This document shows positions 7,158 to 15,049 of a stretch of 17,066 bases of DNA, in pieces. A model generated the notes under the pieces. That model saw only the letters and a program-made list of their open reading frames with translations, did no database searches and was not told the origin of the DNA. The stretch lies in the NCBI GenBank assembly GCA_947258945.1, contig CAMYKJ010000021.1, positions 1 through 17,066 on the forward strand. Direction: 5' to 3'. Origin of the DNA: an uncultured Ectothiorhodospiraceae bacterium. Its GTDB lineage: Bacteria; Pseudomonadota; Gammaproteobacteria; UBA9214. The position numbers and the translations under genes were made by a program. Numbering within the stretch: position 1 is the first letter of the stretch; each line of letters begins with the position of its first letter.

Positions 7158-7249
7158 AGGAACCCCCCCCGAATCACTATGTCTGCCCGTATTGATGTAG
7201 CCGAGAGGCAGATAACGGTCGACCTGATTCATTTATAAGACTTGCCGCA

Positions 7250-7483
7250 GGGATGTGCAAGCACTTCCGGTAACCACTGATATTCGATCGTTGCACGTGT
7301 GGCACGTGCAAGGTCCGGACACGTATCGGCCTGTTAGCCGACCAGCCTGTCGTCTGTCGTAACGGCTGGCCTAAGCAACTGTATTTTTCAGGAAAAGTCA
7401 TACACCTGCCAGCCAGGTTGCGGAACCGCGCACTGCCAGTTTGTGACCATTTGCACAGTCGGCACCGTGCCGACTGATTTTTC
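7250..7483 (+). ncRNA. Candidate structured RNA or untranslated leader upstream of rpe
   Basis: This gene-free stretch holds three successive hairpins. TTGCACGTG-TGG-CACGTGCAA is perfect (7291-7311). CCAGCC/GGCTGG pairs across 7342-7369. The third is a terminator-like hairpin at 7457-7477. No protein frame with a ribosome-binding site was found on the plus strand. It could be a small RNA or an attenuated leader of rpe-gph. No known RNA family was recognised, and no promoter was identified, so the 5' boundary is a guess. Confidence 0.28.
7457..7483 (+). terminator. Rho-independent terminator-like hairpin upstream of rpe
   Basis: CAGTCGGCA (7457-7465) and TGCCGACTG (7469-7477) form a perfect nine-base stem with a CCG loop, followed by ATTTTT (7478-7483). 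The T-tract is only on the plus strand. No plus-strand protein gene ends just before it, which is what suggests an upstream small RNA or attenuation of a leader transcript reading toward rpe at 7631. Confidence 0.6.
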
Positions 7484-7630
7484 AGGCATATTATCATGTT
7501 TAAAATCAATGAATTGATTTCGCCTGATTGAACGAGCGGTATGGATTGCTGAAATAAACGTCCTGTTCAGGTACAGTGCGCGTTGCATTTTTTCGCCAGT
7601 ACAGCAATAAATTTCAGCGAGGACAGCAGC

Positions 7631-8305
7631 ATGGCCGATTACAAGATTGCACCATCCATCCTGTCGGCGGACTTTGCCCGGCTGGGTGAGGAAGTCACCC
7701 ACGTACTCGAGGCCGGTGCAGACATCGTGCATTTCGACGTCATGGACAACCACTACGTACCCAACCTGACGATCGGTCCACTGATCTGCGAGGCGTTGCG
7801 TAATCACGGTGTCACGGCTGACATCGACGTTCACCTGATGGTCAAGCCGGTAGATCGTATCATCCCCGACTTCGCCAAGGCGGGCGCAACCTATATCACG
7901 TTTCACCCCGAGGCCAGCGAGCACATCGATCGTTCGCTGTCCCTGGTGCATGACAGCGGCTGCAAGTCCGGCCTGGTATTTAATCCGGCAACTCCGCTGG
8001 ATTACCTGAAACATGTCATCGACAAGGTCGACATGATCCTGCTGATGTCGGTCAATCCCGGTTTCGGTGGCCAGAGCTTTATCCCGGAAGCCTTGCCCAA
8101 GCTGCGCGAGGCGCGCCGGATCATCGACGAGAGCGGGCATGATATCCGCCTGGAGATCGACGGTGGCGTCAAGATCGATAATATCGGCGAGATCGCGGCG
8201 GCGGGTGCCGATACCTTCGTCGCCGGTTCCGCGATCTTCGGTGCCGATGATTACAAGACAACCATCGACGCCATGCGCGCCGAGATTGCCAAAGCCGTTG
8301 GCTGA
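7631..8305 (+). CDS. rpe: Ribulose-phosphate 3-epimerase
   Basis: 224 residues from ATG 7631 ([21 protein letters not shown]), the usual length for Rpe. An upstream in-frame ATG at 7583 would add 16 atypical residues. It interconverts ribulose 5-phosphate and xylulose 5-phosphate in the pentose-phosphate pathway (and the Calvin cycle where present). The TIM-barrel signature residues are visible: Ser in APSILSADF, the metal-binding His and Asp of [29 protein letters not shown] and the catalytic Asp in LEIDGGV, followed by the phosphate-binding [18 protein letters not shown]-type ribosome-binding site lies about ten bases upstream. gph follows after 11 bases, so the two are almost certainly cotranscribed. 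Confidence 0.97.
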   Translation: MADYKIAPSILSADFARLGEEVTHVLEAGADIVHFDVMDNHYVPNLTIGPLICEALRNHGVTADIDVHLMVKPVDRIIPDFAKAGATYITFHPEASEHIDRSLSLVHDSGCKSGLVFNPATPLDYLKHVIDKVDMILLMSVNPGFGGQSFIPEALPKLREARRIIDESGHDIRLEIDGGVKIDNIGEIAAAGADTFVAGSAIFGADDYKTTIDAMRAEIAKAVG

Positions 8306-8316
8306 CAGCCACAGTC

Positions 8317-8991
8317 ATGCGCAAACCTGAAATGATCCTGATCGACGTGGACGGTACGCTGGTCGACAGCGTGCCGGATCTCGCTTTTTGCGTGGACAGT
8401 ATGATGGTGCAACTCGGGCGTGAGCCCCGGGGCGAGGAGCGTGTCCGCGACTGGGTCGGTAACGGTGTCGAGCGGCTGGTGCGTCGGGCCCTGGTCGGCC
8501 AGCTCAAGGGCGAGCCCGACGAGGCCGACTTCGAGCGTGCCTACCCGATCTTCATGGACCTGTATGCCGAGAACACCTCGAAACGGTCCTTCCTGTACCC
8601 GGGTGTGCGGGAAGGGATCGATATGCTCAAGGCCTCGGGCTACAAGCTGGGCTGCGTGACCAACAAGGCGGCACAGTTCACCGAGCCGTTGCTGAAAGAC
8701 CTCGGCGTATATGATGATTTCTCTATTGTAATCAGCGGTGATACATTAACGAAGAAGAAGCCCGACCCGGCGCCGTTGCTGCACGCTGCGGAGTTTTTCG
8801 GTTGCGAGCCGGCGAACGCGCTGATGATCGGCGATTCCGTCAGCGATGTTGCCGCGGCACGCGCGGCCGGTTTCCAGATCGTCTGCATGAGCTACGGATA
8901 CAATCACGGGGTTGATATACGCGAAGCGGCGCCGGATGCAGTGATTGATTCGCTGGACGAGATATACCCGCTGCTCGAGAAGGCGGCCTGA
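8317..8991 (+). CDS. gph: Phosphoglycolate phosphatase (HAD superfamily)
   Basis: 224 residues with all HAD motifs: nucleophile and acid in LIDVDGTLVDS, motif II Thr in GCVTNKA, motif III Lys in TKKKPDPAP, and motif IV in MIGDSVSDVAAARAAG. The helical cap between residues 20 and 90 matches Gph. The enzyme dephosphorylates 2-phosphoglycolate from DNA repair or oxygenase activity of RuBisCO. It lies 11 bases after rpe and about 220 bases before trpE, the arrangement seen in Pseudomonas. ATG 8317 begins MRKPEMILIDVDG. An internal ATG at residue 6 is possible. Other HAD phosphatases share these motifs, but context makes Gph the best call. Confidence 0.93.
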   Translation: MRKPEMILIDVDGTLVDSVPDLAFCVDSMMVQLGREPRGEERVRDWVGNGVERLVRRALVGQLKGEPDEADFERAYPIFMDLYAENTSKRSFLYPGVREGIDMLKASGYKLGCVTNKAAQFTEPLLKDLGVYDDFSIVISGDTLTKKKPDPAPLLHAAEFFGCEPANALMIGDSVSDVAAARAAGFQIVCMSYGYNHGVDIREAAPDAVIDSLDEIYPLLEKAA

Positions 8992-9088
8992 AACATGCAA
9001 TTCACTGAAGAGACAGTCCCGGTAACACACGGCGCAGGCGGGCGATGGCGTTATATGACCTGCTATTTTTCTGTATGATTTAATGAGC

Positions 9089-9190
9089 GTCCCCTTTCCC
9101 TTCGGGAGAGGGTCAGGGAGAGGGGATCTATTATCAAGCAGCTGTTTATATTTGATCCCCTCTCCCCAGCCCTCCCCCTGAGGGGGAGGG
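9089..9190. repeat. Double-hairpin palindromic repeat (GGGAGAGGG type) upstream of trpE
   Basis: The left half CCCCTTTCCCTTCGGGAGAGGG (shown here only as pairing TTTCCC/GGGAGA) runs 9091-9112, and the right half CCCTCCCCCTGAGGGGGAGGG-like hairpin runs about 9170-9190. The inner arms GGTCAGGGAGAGGGGATC (9111-9128) and GATCCCCTCTCCCCAGCC (9154-9171) pair with two mismatches. Such CCCTCTCCC/GGGAGAGGG repeats are common intergenic elements in proteobacteria. Here the right end lies 20 bases before the trpE ATG and supplies a purine-rich GGGGGAGGG tract. Confidence 0.8.
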
Positions 9191-9213
9191 AGTTTATGAG
9201 ACAGCTGTGAATG
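9187..9213 (+). promoter_or_regulatory. Repeat-derived Shine-Dalgarno with a four-codon minicistron abutting trpE
   Basis: GAGGGAG at the end of the palindromic repeat is followed by ATG-AGA-CAG-CTG-TGA (9196-9210), and the TGA is directly followed by the trpE ATG (9211). The trpE start itself has no good Shine-Dalgarno at normal spacing. Translation could therefore depend on reinitiation after the minicistron, or on the ribosome sliding from the repeat's purine tract. There are no Trp codons, so this is not a classical attenuator peptide. Confidence 0.25.
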
Positions 9214-10660
9214 ACACCTGAAATATTTCGTGACCTGGTCAGCCAGGATTACAATCGAATCCCCCTGACACGCGAGATCCTCGCCGATCTCGACACCCCG
9301 CTCAGTACGTATATCAAGCTGGCCGGTGGCCGCTATTCCTACCTGTTCGAGTCCGTACACGGCGGTGAGAAATGGGGGCGCTATTCCATCATCGGCCTGC
9401 CGTGTTCCACCGTCCTGCGGGTCGAGCAGCATGACGTCACTGTTCTGCAGGATGGTGATGTGGTGGAAACGGCGCATACGAAAGATCCGCTGGAATGGAT
9501 CGAGCAGTTCCAGTCGAGATACCGCGCACCTGAACTGCCGGGGCTGCCGCGGTTCACCGGCGGGCTGGTCGGCTATTTCGGCTATGACACCGTGCGCTAT
9601 ATCGAACCGCGCCTGGGTGCGTTCGACAAGCAGGACCTGCTGTCCTGCCCGGACATACTCCTGATGGTGTCGGACGAATTGCTGGTGTTCGACAACCTGG
9701 CCGGCACCCTGCAACTAATCGTGCACGTCGACCCGGCCATGCCGGATGCCTGGGGGCACGGGCAGCAGCGACTGGATACGCTCGAGGACCGTTTGCGCGA
9801 GTCTCTGGACGACTACGGCGACCGTGAGGCCGGTACTACCCCGGTCGATGAAAGCGATTTCGTTTCCGGTTTCACGCGGGCAGGTTTCGAAGCGGCTGTC
9901 GACCGCATCAAGGACTACATCGTGGAAGGCGATGCCATGCAGGTGGTGTTGTCGCAGCGCATGTCCATACCGTTTTCCGCATCACCGCTGAACCTGTATC
10001 TACCTGGACCTGGGCGACTTTCACGTGGTCGGCTCCTCGCCGGAGATCCTGGTACACCTGGAGGAGGGTATTGTGACAGTGCGTCCGATCGCCGGTACGC
10101 GTCCGCGCGGCCGTACCCCGCAGGAAGATGCCGTGCTTGAGCAGGACCTGCTGGCGGACCCCAAGGAACTTGCCGAGCACCTTATGCTGATTGACCTGGG
10201 GCGGAACGATGCCGGGCGGGTCAGTGAAACGGGCAGTGTGACGCTGACGGAGAAAATGGTGATCGAACGCTATTCCCATGTCATGCATATCGTGTCGAAC
10301 GTGACCGGCCGGGTACGTCCGGGCATGAGTGCCATTGACGTTCTGCGCGCCACCTTTCCCGCGGGTACGGTCAGTGGCGCACCGAAAATTCGCGCCATGG
10401 AAATCATCGATGAACTGGAGCCGGTCAAGCGGGGTGTCTATGCCGGCGCGGTCGGCTACCTGTCATGGTCGGGCAACATGGATACGGCCATCGCCATCCG
10501 CACTGCGGTCATCAAGGACGGTACCCTGCACATACAGGCCGGTGCCGGGATCGTGGCCGACTCGGTACCTGCCAATGAGTGGGACGAGACCATGAACAAG
10601 GGGCGGGCCATTTTCCGCGCCGTTGCCATGGCCTGCCACGGGCTGCGCCCGGCCGACTGA
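9211..10660 (+). pseudogene. trpE: Anthranilate synthase component I, interrupted by a frame change near 10000
   Basis: The first frame (9211-9999) reads a normal TrpE N-terminus: YNRIPLTREILADLDTPLS, the feedback-site-like YLFESVHGGEKWGRYS, then GLVGYFGYDTVRY and MQVVLSQRMSIPFS. At 9991-9999 it reads NLY. TrpE identity then resumes at 10001 in another frame with [18 protein letters not shown] and continues through [48 protein letters not shown] and [17 protein letters not shown] to TGA 10658-10660. Compared with TrpE proteins I remember, about 13 residues (the RALRxxNPxPYMY segment) are missing, so about 38 bases are lost and the frame shifts. The segment belongs to the chorismate-binding core. 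Either the gene is recently inactivated or the assembly dropped bases, and the excellent conservation on both sides favours a very recent change or an error. Confidence 0.9.
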
Positions 10661-10748
10661 GCGGAATGCGGGCTGGTACGGGCGGCCCCACCAGTGCTAG
10701 TCTGTATGGGAAATGAAACAGAATGAAACAGATGGAGATAATTGACTG

Positions 10749-10901
10749 ATGCTGGAACTAATAAAAGACCTGTGGGATTTTCTCAAGGTCAGGAAAAAAT
10801 TCTGGATGGCACCCATCATCATCGTGCTGTTGCTGCTCGGTGGTCTGATCGTGCTGAGCCAGGGCTCGGCGGTTGCGCCTTTCATATATACACTGTTCTG
10901 A
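10749..10901 (+). CDS. Small membrane protein, DUF5989-type (50 aa)
   Basis: ATG 10749 to TGA 10899-10901 encodes 50 residues with GGAG about 11 bases upstream. The sequence starts [19 protein letters not shown], an amphipathic basic helix. One strongly hydrophobic helix ([15 protein letters not shown]) and the tail [14 protein letters not shown] follow. This matches the small DUF5989 proteins I remember, which are often found beside carbamoyltransferase or SxtJ-type genes, and whose function is not established. Here it sits alone between trpE and trpG, 88 bases after trpE and 29 before trpG, on the same strand. It is in a different frame from trpG and would be missed if trpG were annotated from an upstream start. 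Confidence 0.8.
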   Translation: MLELIKDLWDFLKVRKKFWMAPIIIVLLLLGGLIVLSQGSAVAPFIYTLF

Positions 10902-10930
10902 CGCGCAACCCGCAGCATGAGTCCGGTTCC

Positions 10931-11509
10931 ATGTTGTTGATGATCGATAATTACGACTCATTCACCTACAACCTGGTGCAATATCTGGGTGAACTGGGTG
11001 CGGATGTACGTGTGTTCCGGAATGACCAGGTGACCGTCGAGCAGATCGAAGCGATGGCGCCGGTGAAGATCGTTATTTCCCCCGGACCCTGCACACCCAA
11101 CGAGGCCGGCGTTTCGATCGAAACCATCAAGGCCTTCGCCGGCAAGGTGCCCATACTGGGCGTGTGCCTCGGGCACCAGAGTATCGGCCAGGCGTTCGGT
11201 GGCCGTATCGGTCATGCGCGTTCCATCATGCACGGCAAAACCTCCATGATCCATCACAGCAACAGCGGTGTGTTTCATGGTTTGCCGGACCCGTTCGAGG
11301 CAACGCGATACCACTCTCTGGTGATCGAGAAGGACTCGCTGCCGGATTGCCTGGAAGTAACCGCCTGGACCGAAGACAGCACGGTCGGACTCGACGAGAT
11401 CATGGGTGTGCGTCACAGGTCGCTGCCGGTCGAAGGTGTACAGTTTCATCCGGAATCGATCCTCACCGGTTGCGGTCACGACCTGTTGCGGAATTTTTTG
11501 AATCAGTAA
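10931..11509 (+). CDS. trpG: Anthranilate synthase component II (glutamine amidotransferase)
   Basis: 192 residues from ATG 10931 ([23 protein letters not shown]), the standard start for TrpG/PabA. Upstream in-frame codons to 10742 overlap the DUF5989-type gene and are not TrpG-like. Class I amidotransferase features are intact: oxyanion-region [12 protein letters not shown], nucleophile Cys79 in [16 protein letters not shown], and the His/Glu dyad in VQFHPESIL. It supplies ammonia from glutamine to TrpE, and may also serve PabB, since TrpG and PabA are hard to tell apart. The ribosome-binding site is weak. If trpE is truly broken, this gene may persist for folate synthesis or through a second trpE. 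Confidence 0.96.
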   Translation: MLLMIDNYDSFTYNLVQYLGELGADVRVFRNDQVTVEQIEAMAPVKIVISPGPCTPNEAGVSIETIKAFAGKVPILGVCLGHQSIGQAFGGRIGHARSIMHGKTSMIHHSNSGVFHGLPDPFEATRYHSLVIEKDSLPDCLEVTAWTEDSTVGLDEIMGVRHRSLPVEGVQFHPESILTGCGHDLLRNFLNQ

Positions 11510-11511
11510 AT

Positions 11512-11609
11512 CAAGTAGCTAGTAGCCAGTGGCTAGTAGCAAGAGCTATTTGTTACTATCGTTCATTAATTCAGAAACTTGCTACCAGCTACTGGCTACT
11601 TTCTACTTG
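11512..11609. repeat. Palindromic repeat between trpG and trpD
   Basis: The 32-base arms 11512-11543 (CAAGTAGCTAGTAGCCAGTG...) and 11578-11609 are inverted with four mismatches, around a 34-base AT-rich loop. The element begins two bases after the trpG stop and ends 11 bases before the trpD ATG, so it fills the whole intergenic space and would fold into a long hairpin in the trpGDC mRNA. The core AGTAGCCAGT is shared with the repeat at 6749-6862. Confidence 0.85.
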
Positions 11610-11620
11610 TAGGTATTGTT

Positions 11621-12637
11621 ATGGATATACCGGCTGCGATTGCTGCTGTCATTGATCACAAAGACCTGTCAGCCGACGACATGCAGCATGTGATGCGCCT
11701 GATCATGACCGGTGAAGCGACGCCGGCACAGATCGGCGGTTTCCTGGTTGGCCTGCGCATGAAGGGCGAGACGGTCGATGAAATTGCCGCCGCGGCTCAT
11801 GTCATGCGCGAGCTGGCCACCCGGGTCGAGGTCAGTGGCCCGCACCTGGTGGATACCTGCGGTACCGGCGGCGACGGTGCCAGCACCTTCAATGTATCCA
11901 CGGCCAGTGCCATTGTGACGGCGGCGGCCGGTGCACGCGTGGCCAAGCATGGCAATCGCTCGGTCTCCAGCAGTTCCGGCAGTGCCGATGTGCTGGAGGC
12001 TGCCGGTGTGAAGCTGGATCTCGATCCTGCCCGGGTTGCCGCCTGTATCGAGCAGGTGGGCGTGGGCTTTATGTTCGCCCCGCAGCATCACAGTGCCATG
12101 AAGCATGCCATCGGCCCGCGCAGGGAAATGCGCGTGCGTACCCTGTTCAACCTGCTGGGCCCGTTGACCAACCCGGCCGGTGCACCCAACCAGGTACTGG
12201 GCGTCTTCAGCGAACAGTGGGTCGAGCCACTGGCGCATGTCCTGCAGCGGCTGGGGAGTGAACACGTACTGGTGGTGCATGCCGATGACGGGCTGGATGA
12301 AATCAGCATCGCCGGTCCGACCCGCGTCGCCGAACTGCACAACGGGAGTGTCACCGTCTACAGCGTGGAACCGGCGGATTTCGGCCTGCAGACGGCCGAC
12401 CTCTCGTCCATCACGGTGTCCGATGCCGGCGAAAGCCTGCGCCTGATCAATGCCGTGTTCGATGGCGAGACGGGTCCGGCACGCGACATCGTTGTCATGA
12501 ATGCCGGTGCGGCCATCTATGTCGCCGGGCTGGCGGCAACGCTTGCCGAGGGCGTCACCATGGCCGCCGACACCATTCAGTCAGGCAAGGCAAAACAGAC
12601 CCTGCAGGCGCTCATCGAAGTCTCCAACAGCGTCTGA
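11621..12637 (+). CDS. trpD: Anthranilate phosphoribosyltransferase
   Basis: 338 residues from ATG 11621 ([21 protein letters not shown]). An in-frame ATG at 11579 lies inside the palindromic repeat and is unlikely. The enzyme joins anthranilate to PRPP, the second committed step of tryptophan synthesis. Motifs: the PRPP-binding glycine loop [37 protein letters not shown], the anthranilate-side [34 protein letters not shown], and the metal-binding DDGLDE. Its length is normal for the family. A weak AGG-containing ribosome-binding site just after the repeat precedes the start. trpC follows after five bases. Confidence 0.97.
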   Translation: MDIPAAIAAVIDHKDLSADDMQHVMRLIMTGEATPAQIGGFLVGLRMKGETVDEIAAAAHVMRELATRVEVSGPHLVDTCGTGGDGASTFNVSTASAIVTAAAGARVAKHGNRSVSSSSGSADVLEAAGVKLDLDPARVAACIEQVGVGFMFAPQHHSAMKHAIGPRREMRVRTLFNLLGPLTNPAGAPNQVLGVFSEQWVEPLAHVLQRLGSEHVLVVHADDGLDEISIAGPTRVAELHNGSVTVYSVEPADFGLQTADLSSITVSDAGESLRLINAVFDGETGPARDIVVMNAGAAIYVAGLAATLAEGVTMAADTIQSGKAKQTLQALIEVSNSV

Positions 12638-12642
12638 GGCTC

Positions 12643-13452
12643 ATGAGCGATACGCCCGACATTACGCCCGACATTCTCAGGCAAATACTCGTACGCAAGG
12701 CCGAAGAGGTCGATGAGCGGCTCCGGTATACCGGTTTCGATGCTCTCGAGCGCGCAATTGGTTCTGCGGACGCACCGCGCGGATTCATCGCCGCGATGGA
12801 ACAGCGGCTGTCCGCAGACAAGCCCGCCGTAATCGCGGAGATCAAGAAGGCCTCGCCGAGTCGCGGTGTCCTGCGCAAGGATTTTGATCCGGCGCAGATT
12901 GCCGCGAGTTATGAGCGCGGCGGTGCCGCCTGCCTGTCGGTACTGACCGATATCGATTTTTTCGCGGGGGCGGACGCCTTCCTGCAGCAGGCGCGTGCAG
13001 CCTGCAGTCTGCCGGTATTGCGCAAGGATTTCCTGATCGATCCCTACCAGGTGTACGAGGCGCGGGCACTGGGTGCCGATTGCATTCTGCTGATCGTTGC
13101 TGCGCTCTCGGACGGAATGCTGCTGGAACTGCTGCAGCTGGCGCACAATCTGGGTATGGATGCGCTGGTGGAAGTGCACGATGCCGACGAGATGAATCGC
13201 GCACTTGCCTTGCCGGCCAGACTGATCGGGGTCAACAACCGTGATCTGCGAACCTTCGAAACGCATCTGGAAGTGACGCTCGGATTTGCCGGCCGGGTAC
13301 CGGATGACCGGATCCTGGTAACAGAGAGCGGCATTCATACACGTGAAGATGTTGCGCTCATGCGCGGCAACGGCGTGCATGCGTTTCTGGTGGGGGAGGC
13401 CTTCATGAAGGCGCCGGAGCCGGGGGAGAAACTGGCGGAGCTGTTTGGCTAG
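12643..13452 (+). CDS. trpC: Indole-3-glycerol phosphate synthase
   Basis: 269 residues, monofunctional (no TrpF domain fused). It closes the indole ring on 1-(o-carboxyphenylamino)-1-deoxyribulose 5-phosphate. TIM-barrel motifs are complete: [19 protein letters not shown] with the catalytic Lys residues, [73 protein letters not shown] and [12 protein letters not shown]. It starts five bases after trpD and is the last trp gene here. A composite repeat element follows its stop. trpF and trpBA are absent from the window, as in organisms where the trp genes are split. Confidence 0.97.
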   Translation: MSDTPDITPDILRQILVRKAEEVDERLRYTGFDALERAIGSADAPRGFIAAMEQRLSADKPAVIAEIKKASPSRGVLRKDFDPAQIAASYERGGAACLSVLTDIDFFAGADAFLQQARAACSLPVLRKDFLIDPYQVYEARALGADCILLIVAALSDGMLLELLQLAHNLGMDALVEVHDADEMNRALALPARLIGVNNRDLRTFETHLEVTLGFAGRVPDDRILVTESGIHTREDVALMRGNGVHAFLVGEAFMKAPEPGEKLAELFG

Positions 13453-13475
13453 TGCCACGATATAAAAACATACTC

Positions 13476-13811
13476 ACGCCAAGTCGCAAAGGCGCAAAGA
13501 AAACCAAAATCATTGCCACAGAGCACACAGAGAAAAAATATTAATCTCGCACAGGCAGGTTAACAGGATCTCGTCATTCCCGCGAAAGCGGGAATCCAGC
13601 CTGAAAACATCATCTGAAGTGTATCCCGGCTGCCCATGGGCAATTGTTCACTGAATTTACAGAAGCTGAACAAATTTCCCAGCAATTGATTGCTTGCACC
13701 TGGATTCCCGCTTTCGCGGGAATGATGTAAGCAATTTTGGTCAGCATTCCGGAAAAGGAATGGTCTTCTCTGTGAACTCTGTGGCGGGTTTTTCTTTACG
13801 CTTTGGCGCGG
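13476..13811. mobile_element. Composite nested-palindrome element, copy A (MITE-like)
   Basis: Three pairs of inverted arms are nested. The outer pair is CGCAAAGGCGCAAAGAAAACC (13485-13505) against GGTTTTTCTTTACGCTTTGGCG (13787-13808). The middle pair is GCCACAGAGCACACAGAG (13515-13532) against 13768-13785 with two mismatches. The inner pair, a 26-base hairpin unit containing ATTCCCGCG and CGGGAAT (13574-13599), is exactly inverted at 13700-13725. A roughly 95-base core (13603-13697) has no frame. The inner unit resembles the neisserial dRS3 type (ATTCCC-N8-GGGAAT). No transposase is present, so if mobile it is nonautonomous. The same core occurs inverted at 16418-16517. Confidence 0.8.
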
Positions 13812-13844
13812 GATTTCAGGTTTCAGTCTGAAAAGGCAATAAAT

Positions 13845-14528
13845 CTACCGTGCGCCAAAGACGACGATGGTCTTGCCCTTGGCCGATAGATGGCCCTGCT
13901 CGCACAGTGCCTTCAGGACCCGGCCGGCCATCTCGCGGGAACAGCCGACGATGCGGCCCAGTTCCTGGCGGGTGATCTTGATCTGCATACCATCGGGGTG
14001 TGTCATGGCATCCGGCTCCTTGCAGAGTTCCAGGAGTGTGTGGGCAATGCGCCCGGTAACGTCCAGGAAGGCGAGGTTGCTGACCTTGCGGCTGGTCTTG
14101 CGCAGCCGGGTTGCCATTTGTGCGGTCAGTTCCAGCAGGATATCGGGGTCTTCCTTGGCGATATTGCGGAAGCGGGCGTAGCTGATTTCCGCCACCTCGC
14201 ACTCGCTGCGCGTACGTATCCAGGCGCTGCGGTTGGGCTGTTCACCGAACAGACCCATTTCACCGAAAAAGCCGCCGGCATTGATGTAGGCGAGGACAAT
14301 TTCATGCCCGTCCTCGTCTTCCATCAGGACGCTGACGGACCCCTTGACGATATAGTAGAGCGCATCCGGCTGGTCACCGGCATAGATGATGACGCTCTTG
14401 TTCGGATATTTGCGGCGGTGGCAGTGTTCCAGGAAGCGTTCCACGCACGGATTGGTTGCGCCCGTGGATACGACCGGATCTGTTGCGCCTCGTATTTGTA
14501 ATGCATGCATGTATTGTTTATCGGGCAT
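13845..14528 (-). CDS. crp: cAMP receptor protein (Crp/Vfr-type global regulator)
   Basis: 227 residues, about 15 longer than E. coli CRP at the N-terminus. Met7 could be an alternative start, as no strong ribosome-binding site marks either. The cAMP pocket is intact: Glu90, Arg100 and Ser101 in [19 protein letters not shown], and Thr145-Ser146 in RLRKTSRKV. The hinge and dimer region [18 protein letters not shown] and [16 protein letters not shown] are nearly those of CRP/Vfr. The DNA recognition helix lies in [14 protein letters not shown], ending with [11 protein letters not shown]. This is a true cAMP-type regulator rather than FNR (no cysteine cluster). It is divergent from the yhfA-like gene, an association also found in E. 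coli, with a CRP site in the shared region. Confidence 0.95.
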   Translation of the reverse strand: MPDKQYMHALQIRGATDPVVSTGATNPCVERFLEHCHRRKYPNKSVIIYAGDQPDALYYIVKGSVSVLMEDEDGHEIVLAYINAGGFFGEMGLFGEQPNRSAWIRTRSECEVAEISYARFRNIAKEDPDILLELTAQMATRLRKTSRKVSNLAFLDVTGRIAHTLLELCKEPDAMTHPDGMQIKITRQELGRIVGCSREMAGRVLKALCEQGHLSAKGKTIVVFGAR

Positions 14529-14576
14529 CTGCAGGATAGCTTTAGGTGAATTCCTTGCCCGATTGCGGGTTATAGA

Positions 14577-14596
14577 ACTGTGATAATCTTCACATT
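14577..14596. promoter_or_regulatory. CRP operator between crp and osmC
   Basis: TGTGA (14579-14583), six bases TAATCT, then TCACA (14590-14594): both half-sites are perfect and are flanked by AA/TT as in the consensus. On the minus strand a TATAAC box (14574-14569) lies next to it. If that is the crp -10, the operator centre would be about 24 bases upstream of the transcript start, overlapping the promoter, which favours repression. It is also about 35 bases ahead of the osmC ATG. Confidence 0.8.
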
Positions 14597-14620
14597 TTCC
14601 GGTTATTGGCGGGATTCAGC

Positions 14621-15049
14621 ATGAAAGCAAGGGTCAAGTGGGTCGAGGCAGCGACATTTCTGGGAGAGTCCGGCAGCGGCCATGCCGTGGTCATGGACGG
14701 ACCGCCGGACAGCGGCGGACGCAATCTGGGTGTGCGTCCGATGGAGATGCTGCTGCTGGGGATGGGTGGCTGTACGGCATTTGACGTGGTCTATATTCTC
14801 AAAAGGGCGCGCCAGCCGGTCGATGACTGCGTCGTGGAACTGTCCGCCGAACGGGCGGAGTCGGAGCCGAAGGTGTTCACACGTATCCACGTCCATTTCG
14901 TCATCAGCGGGGAAGGGCTGGCGGAGAAGCAGGTCGCACGTGCCGTTGAGCTGTCTGCGGAAAAATACTGTTCCGCCTCGCTCATGCTGGGCAAGACGGC
15001 GGAAATCAGCCACGATTATGAAATCATCACTACAGGTGATGCGACATGA
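14621..15049 (+). CDS. OsmC/Ohr-superfamily protein, YhfA type
   Basis: 142 residues from ATG 14621 (MKARVKWVEAATFLGES). A TTG five codons upstream is less likely. It matches E. coli YhfA along its length by eye: the N-terminal beta hairpin, RPMEMLLLGMGGCTAFDVVYIL with the first redox cysteine, FTRIHVHFVISGEGL, and VELSAEKYCSASLMLGK with the second cysteine. OsmC-family proteins with this cysteine pair reduce organic hydroperoxides, though the YhfA branch is not well characterised. It is divergent from crp and shares a CRP site with it. Its stop overlaps the start of the VOC gene (ATGA), so translation is probably coupled. Confidence 0.92.
   Translation: MKARVKWVEAATFLGESGSGHAVVMDGPPDSGGRNLGVRPMEMLLLGMGGCTAFDVVYILKRARQPVDDCVVELSAERAESEPKVFTRIHVHFVISGEGLAEKQVARAVELSAEKYCSASLMLGKTAEISHDYEIITTGDAT

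Noticed and set aside
6894..7238. 114-codon plus-strand frame
   Set aside because: It is a shadow of the acidic DUF6763-like gene on the other strand.
7388..8140. 250-codon minus-strand frame
   Set aside because: It lies mostly antisense to rpe, which is unmistakable, and shows no protein-family features.
9045..9083. Possible trp leader peptide (12 codons, starting MALYDLLF)
   Set aside because: It contains no Trp codon, and no terminator/antiterminator pair of the attenuator kind follows. The palindromic repeat there is of a dispersed type.
8746..9714. 322-codon minus-strand frame spanning gph, the repeat and trpE
   Set aside because: It is antisense to two recognised genes and reads through a palindromic repeat.
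10742..10930. N-terminal extension of TrpG
   Set aside because: It is not TrpG-like and overlaps the DUF5989-type gene read in another frame.
11579..11620. TrpD start at ATG 11579
   Set aside because: It lies inside the inverted repeat arm and adds 14 residues not typical of TrpD. ATG 11621 begins the conserved part.
13476..13811. CRISPR-like or terminator interpretation of the repeated arms
   Set aside because: The arms are inverted pairs of different sequences, not direct repeats with equal spacers. The hairpins lack T-runs.
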